Shown here one piece after another: positions 1 to 8,486 of a stretch of DNA of 37,372 nucleotides (positions are counted from its first letter, which is position 1; the number at the start of each line of letters is the position of its first letter). The notes below the pieces were generated by a model, which searched no databases, was not told where the DNA came from, and was given only the letters and a program-made list of their open reading frames with translations. The translations under genes were made by a program, and so were the position numbers. The stretch spans positions 1 through 37,372 of the forward strand of contig JADHUQ010000003.1 of assembly GCA_016784425.1 (NCBI GenBank). Direction: 5' to 3'. The stretch comes from Candidatus Delongbacteria bacterium (GTDB lineage: Bacteria > CAIWAD01 > BS150m-G50).

Positions 1-961
1 GAAAGGTAGTGGGATGCGGGAATATTCGGCCATACCAGTGAAGTGACTGCAGGTCCAGCAAACCGATACCCAGGGTTCGTTCAGCGGGACCAGGATTCTG
101 CTTTAGAAAAGATTCCAGCCAGTAAAGACCCCAGCGCAGCTGCAGGTGATGAAAACAGTTCAGTTCCCATCCGAGATGTACCTCCTGCGACATATCAGCC
201 TGCTCTTCATCGGTGACATTGCGAAAATCGAGCGCCATCCGCATCCGATAAAAGCCTGGAAAGGGTAGCTTCCATTGATATTGCACCCCGGCGTTGAGAC
301 TGTTGTCGGCCAGTCGGTCACCCTGTAGACGGATTTCGCTGGCCCCCCCCGGCAGGTCAACAGCGGTTAATCCAACCTGCATTCTCCAGGCAGGACGGAG
401 AATTATTCCATAGATCAGACCGGTATCCCGCTCACCACTTTCAGGATTCCAGATAATCGGCAGCGAAACACCGAGGGTGACCTTGTCATCCATACGGTAG
501 GCAGCAGCCAGATAACTGACCGTCTCCTGCGAGCCGAGGTCGCTGTTCCAGGGATCGTCACCTCCGTTAACGGTTCGACCGATGAGTTGCTCAGCAGGTA
601 TCAGGGTCAAGGCTAATCGCTTGAAACGCAGATGTAACGAGGAGATGTAAAGTGACCAGGGAAAAGCCCGGCGCCAGCTGTCTCTGGAGTCACTGCTGTT
701 TTCAAGCTTCACCAGCAGCGGTACCGGATTGAGCATCAGGGTGAAAGCGGGCGCATGTGAACCACTGGTAGGATAACCGGCGGCGGGATTGTAACAGGCT
801 GCAGCAACCCAGTCACTGCCCGCGGCGAAACAGCCCCCCATACCCATAACTCTGGCACTGTGGCTGCTGACCAGCGTATACTGGTCGGCCCCGGTCGCAA
901 CCATGGTCACAGCCAGTAGAAAACCGGCGACCAGACTGCCATAGGAATCAGATAAGCGCAT
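1..961 (-). CDS. PorV/PorQ-like outer-membrane beta-barrel protein (C-terminus beyond window)
   Basis: The reading frame starts with ATG at 961 and stays open through the left edge, about 320 codons, so its C-terminus is missing. The N-terminus has a hydrophobic segment (LVAGFLLAVTMVATGA) that looks like a signal peptide. It is followed at about residues 36-60 by an ARVMGMGGCFAA...YNPAAG stretch, the signature of PorV/PorQ/UPF0164 outer-membrane barrels (usually ARALGMGGAF...WNPAG). The rest alternates aromatic and polar residues as in beta strands. PorV-type proteins shuttle type IX secretion substrates at the outer membrane and bind SprA, which is also encoded in this window; a role in that system here is inference. 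The start overlaps the end of lnt by 14 bases, so the two are probably translationally coupled. A run of eight C in the plus strand (near 343-350) is a possible site for sequencing error, but the frame continues through it. Confidence 0.75.
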   Translation of the reverse strand, partial: MRLSDSYGSLVAGFLLAVTMVATGADQYTLVSSHSARVMGMGGCFAAGSDWVAAACYNPAAGYPTSGSHAPAFTLMLNPVPLLVKLENSSDSRDSWRRAFPWSLYISSLHLRFKRLALTLIPAEQLIGRTVNGGDDPWNSDLGSQETVSYLAAAYRMDDKVTLGVSLPIIWNPESGERDTGLIYGIILRPAWRMQVGLTAVDLPGGASEIRLQGDRLADNSLNAGVQYQWKLPFPGFYRMRMALDFRNVTDEEQADMSQEVHLGWELNCFHHLQLRWGLYWLESFLKQNPGPAERTLGIGLLDLQSLHWYGRIFPHPTTF

Positions 962-2453
962 TCTTCTTCTTTTTGCTGACTTTACTGCGCCACGAGACGG
1001 AACCGTAGAACATCAACAGGTATAAGGCGACACAGAGCAATGTCAACCGCATCAGCGGCCGCCCCCAGGATAGGTAGATCGACTCCCCACCCAGGAGGGG
1101 GACATTACAAATCAGAATATCCTGTTGTTCCACCGGCAGTATGGCGATGGTGTTGCCCCACCCGTCCAGCACCGCGGAGATTCCGTTGTTGGCGGCACGT
1201 ACCAGCGGTCTGCCGGTCTCAATAGCCCGAATCTGGCTCTGGGCGAAATGCTGGGCGGGTTCCAGGGTGTTGCGGTACCAGCCATCGTTGGTGATATTGA
1301 TCAACAGGTTGGCACCCAACCTGACCCTCTCATTAAAAAGCTGCTGGAATATGCTCTCAAAACAGATAGTGGGCGCGACTGCCAAAGTACTGTCCATCAG
1401 CTGGAGAACAGGTTCCCGGCAACCGGGGGCGAATTCCGCCTGTCCCAGATTGATCGATCCCAGCGAGGGCAGCCAGCGCTGAAAAGGAAACCGTTCGCCG
1501 AATGGCACCAGCTGTACTTTGTCATAACGGAGACTATGCGTGGTGGCATCAAAAAAGAAAACACTGTTGAAAATCTGCTTCTGTTCTTTGAGAAACTGAG
1601 ACGCGAGGGCACCGATGGCAATCGTAACCTGGTTCTCGGAAGCGGCCTGTCGCAATGCCAGCCGCCAGCGAGCACTGCGGTTGAGATAAAGCGGCGCTGC
1701 GGTTTCCGGGAATACTATCAGCTCTGCACCCCGCATCTGTGCCTGGTCAAAAAGTGCCATATTCAATGCCATCACGCTGTCGCAGGGGGCGCTCCATTTG
1801 ACATGCGGATCGAGATTGGGTTGGATGACGGCTACCAGTAGTGAATCTCCGGTTGGGTACAACACCTGTTCGTTCAGCTTTTCTCCCATAAAGGGCAACA
1901 GTAACAGGACCAATCCGGTAGCGATCGCCAGAAGACGCCACTTGTTGCGGCGAATAGCCATATAGATGAGAAAATTCATTGCCCCGACCCAGATGGTAGC
2001 GCCGAAGACACCGACCGTGGCAAAAATACCGGGCGTGGGGAAGGACAACTGGGTTACACCCAGCGCTACCCAGGGGAAACCGAGATCCCAGAAAGAGGTG
2101 ATATACTCAACCAAGGCCAGCATCAGGGGGATCTGCAGAAAGGCGGGACGCCCGACATGGCTGTACTGATAAGCTACGCTTTGAAAGATGAGTCCCCACC
2201 AGATGGAGAGATAGACAATGGCCAAAAGAGCTGTGGCAGTGGCTGCCCACAGCGAGAGGGCGCTGTTGGCAGCTATCCAGTGAAGTGTAAAGCCGTGGTA
2301 AACCAGACCACTTACAAATCCATATATGAATTTGCGTTTCCCCTGCTCTATCGCTACAAACCAGGGGATAAACATCACCCAGGCCAGCACAAAGAGGGGA
2401 AGCGGGGGAAAGGAGAGCGCACCCAACAGACCGCTGAAAACCATGCTGATCAT
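948..2453 (-). CDS. lnt: apolipoprotein N-acyltransferase
   Basis: Lnt adds the third acyl chain to the N-terminal cysteine of apolipoproteins in the inner membrane. The 501-residue product has an N-terminal block of hydrophobic membrane helices (about residues 1-190), a nitrilase-like domain (about 205-450) and a C-terminal membrane helix (about 465-485) ending in a lysine-rich tail. The nitrilase catalytic triad is visible: Glu250 in FPETAAPLYL, Lys312 in KVQLVPFGE and Cys364 in PTICFESIF. Length matches the family (about 500). The ATG overlaps the ruvX stop as ATGA, and its own end overlaps the following barrel gene. Presence of Lnt fits a diderm cell; a likely lipoprotein is encoded two genes upstream. 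Confidence 0.95.
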   Translation of the reverse strand: MISMVFSGLLGALSFPPLPLFVLAWVMFIPWFVAIEQGKRKFIYGFVSGLVYHGFTLHWIAANSALSLWAATATALLAIVYLSIWWGLIFQSVAYQYSHVGRPAFLQIPLMLALVEYITSFWDLGFPWVALGVTQLSFPTPGIFATVGVFGATIWVGAMNFLIYMAIRRNKWRLLAIATGLVLLLLPFMGEKLNEQVLYPTGDSLLVAVIQPNLDPHVKWSAPCDSVMALNMALFDQAQMRGAELIVFPETAAPLYLNRSARWRLALRQAASENQVTIAIGALASQFLKEQKQIFNSVFFFDATTHSLRYDKVQLVPFGERFPFQRWLPSLGSINLGQAEFAPGCREPVLQLMDSTLAVAPTICFESIFQQLFNERVRLGANLLINITNDGWYRNTLEPAQHFAQSQIRAIETGRPLVRAANNGISAVLDGWGNTIAILPVEQQDILICNVPLLGGESIYLSWGRPLMRLTLLCVALYLLMFYGSVSWRSKVSKKKKNALI

Positions 2454-2857
2454 AACTGTTCGTCCAAATATTCCTGCAGAATCAAGGCTGCAGCGTAACC
2501 ATCAACAATTCCTTTGTCCTTACGCACGTTGCGACCATGCAGGTGAAGCAGTTCGCGGGCGCGTACTGATGAAAAATCTTCACTCACCCGATGAATCGGC
2601 AACCCCCATTCCGACATCAGGGCGATGAACTGCTCGATCTCCGGAACCAGCGTTCCAGGGGTACCGTTGCCCCGCATGGGGATGCCGATAATGATCGTCC
2701 CGATCTCATACTCCCGGCAGAGATCCTGGATGGAACTCAGCAACATCGAAATATCCCGTACCGCAATTGTCGTCAGGGGACGGGAAATCAGGCCGGTGGG
2801 ATCGGAAACCGCCACCCCGGTGCGGGCGCGTCCGTAGTCAATTGCCAGAAAGCGCAT
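2450..2857 (-). CDS. ruvX: YqgF/RuvX-type RNase H-fold nuclease (pre-16S rRNA / Holliday junction resolvase-like)
   Basis: The 135-residue product opens with MRFLAIDYGRARTGVAVSD, the DYGxxRxG motif with the first catalytic Asp of the RNase H fold of YqgF/RuvX. VPGNGTPG-like spacing is kept around GIPMRGNGTPG, and the late conserved Asp lies in KGIVDGYAAALIL. Family members mature the 5' end of 16S rRNA and were earlier called Holliday junction resolvases. A TTG further upstream (2926) would add 23 residues unlike the family, so I chose the ATG at 2857, although no strong Shine-Dalgarno precedes it. Stop and lnt start overlap (ATGA). The roughly 200 bases upstream hold no further gene. Confidence 0.9.
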   Translation of the reverse strand: MRFLAIDYGRARTGVAVSDPTGLISRPLTTIAVRDISMLLSSIQDLCREYEIGTIIIGIPMRGNGTPGTLVPEIEQFIALMSEWGLPIHRVSEDFSSVRARELLHLHGRNVRKDKGIVDGYAAALILQEYLDEQL

Positions 2858-3056
2858 GCAAGAAGATAAGCGCTGTGCTGATTTTGTAAAGGAGAAGTGA
2901 TGAAAGTGGTCAGCAGCCAACTTCAAACAGGTTGAGAGTCAGCGGGACAGAGGACCGACCGGCCCGGCTGTGGGGAAACCGGTGGTCAGGAGAAGTCGCG
3001 TTTACAACCGTTTTCAGGTTTTCAAAGAATGGACAGCGGGGTTTGAGCGGAAGGTG

Positions 3057-3560
3057 CTAGAAATCGAGGGAACGGATCATCTTCAGGAACTGTTCCCGCC
3101 AGAGAGTCGTATCTGGACCGTTCAGGGGATGCTCCAGCCGGAAAGCGAAGAAACGCTCCTGACGTTCGAGAACTGCAACGCAGAGCTCATGCCTGATACC
3201 CTCCACCTGGAACTGCATAACCCGTAACGGCAGGGTGCCAACTGTTGTTGCCAGTATGCTGTCCAGCACATCCTCACTCTCTACCTGTGGGGGGAAAGCG
3301 AGCTGTTGCTCGAAAAATTCTGTCAGATCCAACTGCTGGTTGTCGATACGGATTGCGAAATGAGCAGCAATCTTGGTGGCGTGCCCGGAAAAGATGATCG
3401 ATCCAAAACCGGTTTCATCCAGCAGTTCACGATAGTTCCAGGAAACAGGAAGTTGCAGGGTGAAATCATAGGTGTCATTGTGATACACACGGGGGTTCTC
3501 TCCACCACCGCAGGAGGTAAGAAGAATCAGCAGGCCGAAAAAGCAGAGTGTGCGTAGCAT
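3057..3560 (-). CDS. predicted lipoprotein of unknown function
   Basis: The 167-residue product begins MLRTLCFFGLLILLTSCGGG, a short hydrophobic signal ending in an LTSC lipobox followed by glycines, so it should be cleaved and lipidated at Cys17. The body contains YDFTLQLPVSWNY, a pattern common in small secreted PsbP/DUF1795-like domains (W after a hydrophobic strand, early in the domain), but I cannot assign a function. No catalytic motif was seen. The ATG at 3560 has only a T-rich upstream sequence and no clear Shine-Dalgarno. It lies about 200 bases upstream of ruvX. Lnt, encoded downstream in the same direction, would act on such a protein. Confidence 0.75.
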   Translation of the reverse strand: MLRTLCFFGLLILLTSCGGGENPRVYHNDTYDFTLQLPVSWNYRELLDETGFGSIIFSGHATKIAAHFAIRIDNQQLDLTEFFEQQLAFPPQVESEDVLDSILATTVGTLPLRVMQFQVEGIRHELCVAVLERQERFFAFRLEHPLNGPDTTLWREQFLKMIRSLDF

Positions 3561-3636
3561 AAAAAAACAGGTCGGTGGTTAAAGATGACTTGAGGCAAAA
3601 CCGATAGGTAAATTGTCGGTCCATTACCTCCTGTCC

Positions 3637-3684
3637 GGGGAAACAGTTACTGCCGCTCAAGTGGTGCTGTTTCCCCCTTTTTTT
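3637..3684 (+). terminator. hairpin plus T7 tract, terminator-like on the plus strand (antisense to its surroundings)
   Basis: A perfect 10-bp stem (GGGGAAACAG at 3637-3646 and CTGTTTCCCC at 3667-3676) has an inner CCGC-TCAA-GTGG hairpin and is followed by C and seven T at 3678-3684. This is the shape of an intrinsic terminator reading rightward. No plus-strand gene ends here. On the minus strand the same hairpin would lie in the leader of the lipoprotein gene, just upstream of an AGGAGG. Confidence 0.5.
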
Positions 3685-3790
3685 GTGATGTGGAAACAAA
3701 ATAACCAGTAATTCACGATCGGCTTGGCATTACCATTCAGCAAAAATGGAGTGCTGGAACTGACGAGTAATGGGAAATACTATGCGCCTG

Positions 3791-3820
3791 GCGGATGCCG
3801 GTCAGGTACCCGGCACCCGC
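3791..3820 (-). terminator. GC-rich hairpin just downstream of the barrel gene
   Basis: An 11-bp stem, GCGGATGCCGG at 3791-3801 and CCGGCACCCGC at 3810-3820 (one G-U pair), with an 8-nt loop lies 15 bases after the stop of the minus-strand barrel gene. The stem is strong, but no U tract follows in that direction, so it may be a transcript-end stabiliser or a non-canonical terminator. Confidence 0.45.
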
Positions 3821-3834
3821 AGGGTAATATCTTG

Positions 3835-4554
3835 TTAGAAAGGGGTTGTAAAGAACTTGCGTATACCGATGTTGAAACAGACTGCGTGCATCATGGGGCC
3901 GTCACCGGTTTTAAGATTCTGGGAATTACGTGAATCGGGAATTTTTCCCAGATAAAGGTCACCGCGTGCATAGAAATCGAGCGTCGTACCGAGGTTGTAC
4001 ATCATCCCATAACCGAGATTGAATACAAACCCGGACTGCACTTTACGATAGTCTTCAATCCAATCATCCTCAACGTCGTACATGGAAACCCGGTAAGTAC
4101 CTGTTACCACACCGGCACCCAGGTCAACAAAGGAACTGAGTTGGCTGGTGGGATTAAATTCATAACGCATACCGACAGTGAAAGTATGAAAATTGAAACG
4201 CCTTTCGGTGCGATCAACCCTCTCTTTCAGCAGGAAATCAGAGACATAATAATTGAGTTCATCATCCAGATCAGATCCCTCGGTTACCGGTGCGACGAAG
4301 TACTGCAATTTCATGATCAGATCACGTCGACTAAAACGATGACCCAGAACCACATTGCCCATTCCGCCAGTGCCAAAGTCACCCTGAAGTTTGAAAACAT
4401 CGCGGTACAGGTTCACCTTGTTGGGTGAAGTGAAGGTTTCCTGATCCAACATATAGTGACCACCTACACCCAGTTCAAAATAGTCACGTGGAATACCAAA
4501 CGCTGTGGTTATAAAAGCCAGTGTAAAAACCAGTCCCAGCTTCAACTGCTTCAT
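3835..4554 (-). CDS. predicted outer-membrane beta-barrel protein
   Basis: The 239-residue product has a signal peptide (MKQLKLGLVFTLAFITTAFG, cleavage near residue 20) and then alternating-hydrophobicity strands typical of an 8- to 10-stranded outer-membrane barrel. Examples are ELGVGGHYMLD, NVVLGHRFSRRDLIMKLQYF, FTVGMRYEFNPTSQLSSF and YGMMYNLGTTLDFYARGDLYLG. The end, VCFNIGIRKFFTTPF, finishes with the aromatic residue usual for barrel targeting to BAM. I do not recognise the family beyond an OmpA/OmpW-like barrel. The ATG at 4554 has a strong AGGAGG five bases upstream. It appears to be a single-gene unit with spacers on both sides. Confidence 0.8.
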   Translation of the reverse strand: MKQLKLGLVFTLAFITTAFGIPRDYFELGVGGHYMLDQETFTSPNKVNLYRDVFKLQGDFGTGGMGNVVLGHRFSRRDLIMKLQYFVAPVTEGSDLDDELNYYVSDFLLKERVDRTERRFNFHTFTVGMRYEFNPTSQLSSFVDLGAGVVTGTYRVSMYDVEDDWIEDYRKVQSGFVFNLGYGMMYNLGTTLDFYARGDLYLGKIPDSRNSQNLKTGDGPMMHAVCFNIGIRKFFTTPF

Positions 4555-4860
4555 TCATTCCTCCTGTTCGAGGTTGATGGATAATGTGTTTTTAGATAAT
4601 CCGGTTGTCTTGTTTTCATGTCCAGACCGGTGACAGCTATAGCCAGGGTGGTTTACCACACTCTGGGTCCGAAAGCTTCCTCAAATAATTCTTCCAATCA
4701 GAAACGGAACTATGATGATCGAGAAGTTTACATTTCGTAAAACGCAACCGCTGAACGGTTCCTTTTCTTTCCAGGAACTTAACAAAAAACTGATAAAAGT
4801 CTATCAAGTCCAGTGATTTGCAACATCCGCGCCAGTTTCTACTAAATATGATGGTAACCT
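4555..4860. other. intergenic region between the rel operon end and the barrel gene
   Basis: This 306-bp spacer should hold the end of the seven-gene operon and the promoter of the barrel gene. I see an imperfect 8-bp hairpin (arms CCAGGGTG and CACTCTGG, 4643-4666) with no U tract. There is also a 5-bp inverted repeat AACCG/CGGTT at 4746-4760 followed rightward by a T-rich stretch. No promoter with both boxes convinced me, and no open frame with a ribosome binding site was found. Confidence 0.5.
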
Positions 4861-7074
4861 TCAGACGACCGTTTCATCACGCCGCTCTACCCGGACAATG
4901 CCCTTAATCCCCTTCAAATGGCGGATGACACGCTCCAGGTGATCCCGATCATGCACCTCCAGCACAAATTTCCCGATCGCCAGATTGTCCTGTTTGCGCA
5001 TATTGAACTGCCGGATGTTGATCTCCATCCGCGCCAGCACATCGGAAAGGTCGTGCAACATGTTGCGTCGATCTTCACCGACGACGATAATCCGTGCCAG
5101 GAAATAATTGCTGTCTGCCACATCCCACATTACCTCGACCAGTTTGTCCGGATTGGCATGGGTCATCTGCTGGGCGTTGCGGCAATTGGAACGGTGAATT
5201 GTAATCCCCTTGCCGGTAGTAATAAAACCGTTGATCGCATCCCCAGGCAGCGGCTGACAACAGCGTGCAAAATTTACCATGATGTTGTGCAGCCCCTGCA
5301 CCCGGATTGCGGTTGATTTCTGTTTATCGGTCCGGCTCAGCCGCGAGCGCAACCGTCCCATTATAGTAGTGCTGCTTTCTGGTGTTTTCAGCAATCGCAG
5401 GAATTCACGAAGTTGCAGTTCTCCCCGCCCCAGGGCGGCATGGAGCAGATCGTCCTTATGAAAACCGGCCTGTTTGGCCAGGTCGTGCAGCTCAACCGGG
5501 TTCAAATGCAGTTTACGTCGAGTCAACTCGCGCTGTAACATCTCTCGCCCCAGTTCAACAGCCGACTGGTGATGCTCATCCTTGAACCAGCGACGCAGAC
5601 GGGAACGGGCACGGGAAGTATGAACGAATTTAAGCCAGTCAAGACTGGGCTGATGCGACTGGGAGGTGATGATCTCCACGGTCTGACCTGACTTCAGCTC
5701 CTTATCCAGCGCAATGATACGGCCGTCGGTCTTGGCGCCGATGCAATGCAGCCCGACCTCGGAGTGAATGCGAAAGGCAAAATCGACCGGTGTGGAACCG
5801 GCCGGTAGTTGAATCAGCTTCCCCCCGGGGGTGAAAACAAAAATATCATCGTGGAACAGATTACTCTTCAGGCTCTCCATGAAGCCGGCATCAGCCGGGG
5901 TAGCGTTCTGCTCCTCCAGCATCTCCTTGAACCAGCGGAAAAAACTGTCCAACTCTGAGTCGGGACTTCCCTCCTTGTAGTTCCAGTGGGCAGCGATGCC
6001 ATGCTCCGCCACCCGGTCCATCTCCTGGGTGCGGATCTGCACTTCGAAGAGGTGACCACCCGGTGCTACCGCCTTGGTGTGTAGCGACTGGTAGTTGTTT
6101 GATTTCGGTGTGGCGATATAATCGAAGAACTGGTCAGGAACAGGTGTGTAGATTGCGTGAATGGTCCCGAGCACATAGTAACACTCGTCATTATTCTCCA
6201 CAATAATCCGGATGGCGAAGAGGTCGTAGATTTCGTCAAACTGCTTTTGTTGTTTCCACATCTTATTGTGGATAGAGTAGAAGTGCTTGGCGCGCCCCTT
6301 GATACGGGCAGCGACACCATCCATCTCCAGTTTACTTTTGATCGGTTCGATGATCTCCTGAATCACCGATTCCCTCTCTTCGTGACTCAGATCAACCTGT
6401 TGTTCGACCGCGGCATACTCCTGGGGCTGCAGGACCTGGAAACAGAGATCCTCCAGTTCTCGCTTGATGCGGGCCATACCAAAACGATGTGCAAGCGGCG
6501 CATAAACCTCTAGTGTCTCCTCGGCAATGCGCTGCTGTTTCCCCTGTGGGATATAAGAGATGGTCCGCATGTTGTGCAGGCGATCTACGAACTTGATGAA
6601 AATCACCCGCAGATCGGAGGACATGGAGAGCAGCATTTTGCGGAAGTTAAGCGCTTGCTCGTTCTCAGTGCTGGTGAACTTGAGATCACTGATCTTGGTT
6701 ACCCCATCCACCAGTGCAGCGATCTCAGGACCAAACTCCCGCTCTACCTTGCTGATGGAGATGTCGGGATTATCCTCTACGACATCATGCAGCAGACCGG
6801 CGACCAGCGTATTCTGATCCATGCGCATCTGCGCCAGTATCAGGGCAACCTGCAGGGGATGCATTAGGTAGGGTTCCCCGGAACGACGAAATTGACCGAG
6901 GTGAGCGCGATAGGCGAAAACGAAACCGCGCCAGATCAGTTCCTCATCTACCTGTTCGCATTGTTCCAGGAGTGTATCACAGATTTGCTGGAGCAGCTGG
7001 AGCATGGTGTCGCGATGCTCGTCGTCACCGATATCATTCTGGAAGAGTTCCTGCGTCAGACTGCACAGTGGCAT
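4861..7074 (-). CDS. rel: bifunctional (p)ppGpp synthetase/hydrolase, RelA/SpoT family
   Basis: This long Rel enzyme makes and degrades (p)ppGpp. The 737-residue product has the full domain order: an HD hydrolase domain (His72, His96-Asp97 in GLLHDVVED, and VDRLHNMRT near 163-171), a nucleotidyltransferase synthetase domain (IYDLFAIRI with Asp284, FEVQIRT with Glu344), a TGS domain (about 411-475, DDIFVFTPGGKL) and a C-terminal ACT domain (about 665-735). The HD residues are intact, so hydrolase activity is expected. The synthetase substrate-binding motif, normally RFKD in bifunctional enzymes or EFDD in RelA, reads QFFD at 315-318, and the following NGYQSLHT reads NNYQSLHT. The ATG at 7074 follows an AGGA and lies 8 bases after the dnaB stop. 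It is the last gene of an operon that also carries gmk and rpoZ, as spoT does in E. coli. Confidence 0.95.
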   Translation of the reverse strand: MPLCSLTQELFQNDIGDDEHRDTMLQLLQQICDTLLEQCEQVDEELIWRGFVFAYRAHLGQFRRSGEPYLMHPLQVALILAQMRMDQNTLVAGLLHDVVEDNPDISISKVEREFGPEIAALVDGVTKISDLKFTSTENEQALNFRKMLLSMSSDLRVIFIKFVDRLHNMRTISYIPQGKQQRIAEETLEVYAPLAHRFGMARIKRELEDLCFQVLQPQEYAAVEQQVDLSHEERESVIQEIIEPIKSKLEMDGVAARIKGRAKHFYSIHNKMWKQQKQFDEIYDLFAIRIIVENNDECYYVLGTIHAIYTPVPDQFFDYIATPKSNNYQSLHTKAVAPGGHLFEVQIRTQEMDRVAEHGIAAHWNYKEGSPDSELDSFFRWFKEMLEEQNATPADAGFMESLKSNLFHDDIFVFTPGGKLIQLPAGSTPVDFAFRIHSEVGLHCIGAKTDGRIIALDKELKSGQTVEIITSQSHQPSLDWLKFVHTSRARSRLRRWFKDEHHQSAVELGREMLQRELTRRKLHLNPVELHDLAKQAGFHKDDLLHAALGRGELQLREFLRLLKTPESSTTIMGRLRSRLSRTDKQKSTAIRVQGLHNIMVNFARCCQPLPGDAINGFITTGKGITIHRSNCRNAQQMTHANPDKLVEVMWDVADSNYFLARIIVVGEDRRNMLHDLSDVLARMEINIRQFNMRKQDNLAIGKFVLEVHDRDHLERVIRHLKGIKGIVRVERRDETVV

Positions 7075-7082
7075 GATATGTC

Positions 7083-8486
7083 CTAGAAACCGATCTCCTC
7101 AGCAGCTCGCTCCTGACCGGGTGCCGGTGGAGGTGCATTATCCTCAGCGATGAATTCCTCGAAACGCTGAATATGTTTGTGGAAGGTAAGCTTAACCGGG
7201 CCGATCGGACCGGTGCGGTTCTTGCCGACATCGATGAGTGCCTGATTCTCCAAAGACTTACCGGAATCGTCAGTTTTGCGATAGACCTCGTCGCGATGGA
7301 CAAACATGACGATGTCGGCGTCCTGCTCGATAGCGCCGGAATCACGCAGATCTGACAGTATCGGCCGTTTAGACTCTTTGCGACGCTCGCTCTCGCGGGA
7401 AAGCTGGGAAAGAGCGACCACTGGAATTTCAAAATCCTTAGCCATCGCTTTCAGGGCACGGGTTGCGGCAGCCACCCGTAGCGCCTGATTATCAGCGTCA
7501 GGCAGATGCATCAACTGCAGGTAATCGATAAACAGCATATCGACCTTGTCACCAGTCATCGACAACCGCTGCAATTTTGCCCGCAGGTCGGTCAGGGATA
7601 CTTTACTGGTGTCGTCGATAAAAACCTGGTAGGAGGCCAGATTGGCTGCGGCCCGCGCCAGTTTGCGGGTCTGGGTATCACGCAGGATAGAACCACTCTT
7701 GAGGGGGGTGAGGGAAACGCCTGATTCGATCATGATCAGACGCATACCCAGTTCCTTCCAGGTCATTTCGAGGGAGATGAAGGCGATCTTGTAATTGTGG
7801 GCAGCCGCATTACGGGCTAAATTGAGGGCAAATGCGGTTTTGCCCATACCGGGCCGCCCGGCCAGCACCACCAGGCTGCCGGGACTGAATCCTCCCAGCA
7901 TCCGATCAAGGTCAGGAAAACCGGTGGTGATCCCCTGCAGACCGCCCCCCTTCTGCTGGATCGACTCGATCTCCTTCATAACATCTTTCATCCCCTCGGC
8001 TGTGGGAATAAAATCTCTCTGCAACGATTGGCCGGTGGAGAGCCGGTAAAGCTGGTCCTCAACATCCCGCAGCAGCTCATCAAAGACTGCCGCCGGGGAG
8101 TTGCCTTCACGCTGCAACCGGTTCCCGATCCGGATCAACTCCCGCAACAGGGCATGCTGGTGGACTATTTCAAGGTGGTACTGGACATTAGCGGTGGAGG
8201 TGGTTACAGCCAGACAATCGGAGAGATAGCTGCCGCCGCCGGCTTGCTCCAGGCTCTCCATCTTCTCCAGTTCTGCGTGGAGCGTCACAATGTCGATGGG
8301 GCGGCCCTCCTCAAAGAGCCGCTGCATCGCTTTGAACATGACTTTATGTTCCAACTGGTAGAAATGCTCAGCCTGCAGATTTTCCAGCACCAGTGCGCAG
8401 GCATCCTGATCTATCAGCATACTGCCGATTACCTGTTGTTCCGCCTCATTGGAATGGGGCGGTTGCAGCCGGTCGGTGTCACTCAT
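7083..8486 (-). CDS. dnaB: replicative DNA helicase DnaB
   Basis: DnaB is the hexameric helicase that unwinds DNA at the replication fork. The 467-residue product has the N-terminal primase-interacting domain (about 10-110), a linker and a RecA-type motor. Walker A is GRPGMGKT at 210-217, Walker B is MLFIDYLQLM, and SQLSRESERR plus SDLRDSGAIEQDADIVMF are the conserved C-terminal helicase motifs. Length is normal and no intein is present. The end reads GPVKLTFHKHIQRFEEF, as usual for the family. The ATG at 8486 overlaps the end of the uracil-DNA glycosylase gene by 8 bases, and rel begins 8 bases after its stop, so the three genes are co-transcribed. Confidence 0.97.
   Translation of the reverse strand: MSDTDRLQPPHSNEAEQQVIGSMLIDQDACALVLENLQAEHFYQLEHKVMFKAMQRLFEEGRPIDIVTLHAELEKMESLEQAGGGSYLSDCLAVTTSTANVQYHLEIVHQHALLRELIRIGNRLQREGNSPAAVFDELLRDVEDQLYRLSTGQSLQRDFIPTAEGMKDVMKEIESIQQKGGGLQGITTGFPDLDRMLGGFSPGSLVVLAGRPGMGKTAFALNLARNAAAHNYKIAFISLEMTWKELGMRLIMIESGVSLTPLKSGSILRDTQTRKLARAAANLASYQVFIDDTSKVSLTDLRAKLQRLSMTGDKVDMLFIDYLQLMHLPDADNQALRVAAATRALKAMAKDFEIPVVALSQLSRESERRKESKRPILSDLRDSGAIEQDADIVMFVHRDEVYRKTDDSGKSLENQALIDVGKNRTGPIGPVKLTFHKHIQRFEEFIAEDNAPPPAPGQERAAEEIGF

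Noticed and set aside
1125..1841. Plus-strand open frame of 238 codons inside lnt
   Set aside because: Antisense to lnt, whose catalytic residues are intact in the minus-strand frame.
3475..3699. Minus-strand frame with an AGGAGG close to an internal ATG (3624) in the lipoprotein leader
   Set aside because: The AGGAGG is only two bases from that ATG, the product has no family features, and the frame overlaps the lipoprotein gene out of phase.
4643..4666. Terminator for the rel operon
   Set aside because: The hairpin is imperfect and has no U tract on the minus strand, so it was only mentioned in the spacer description.
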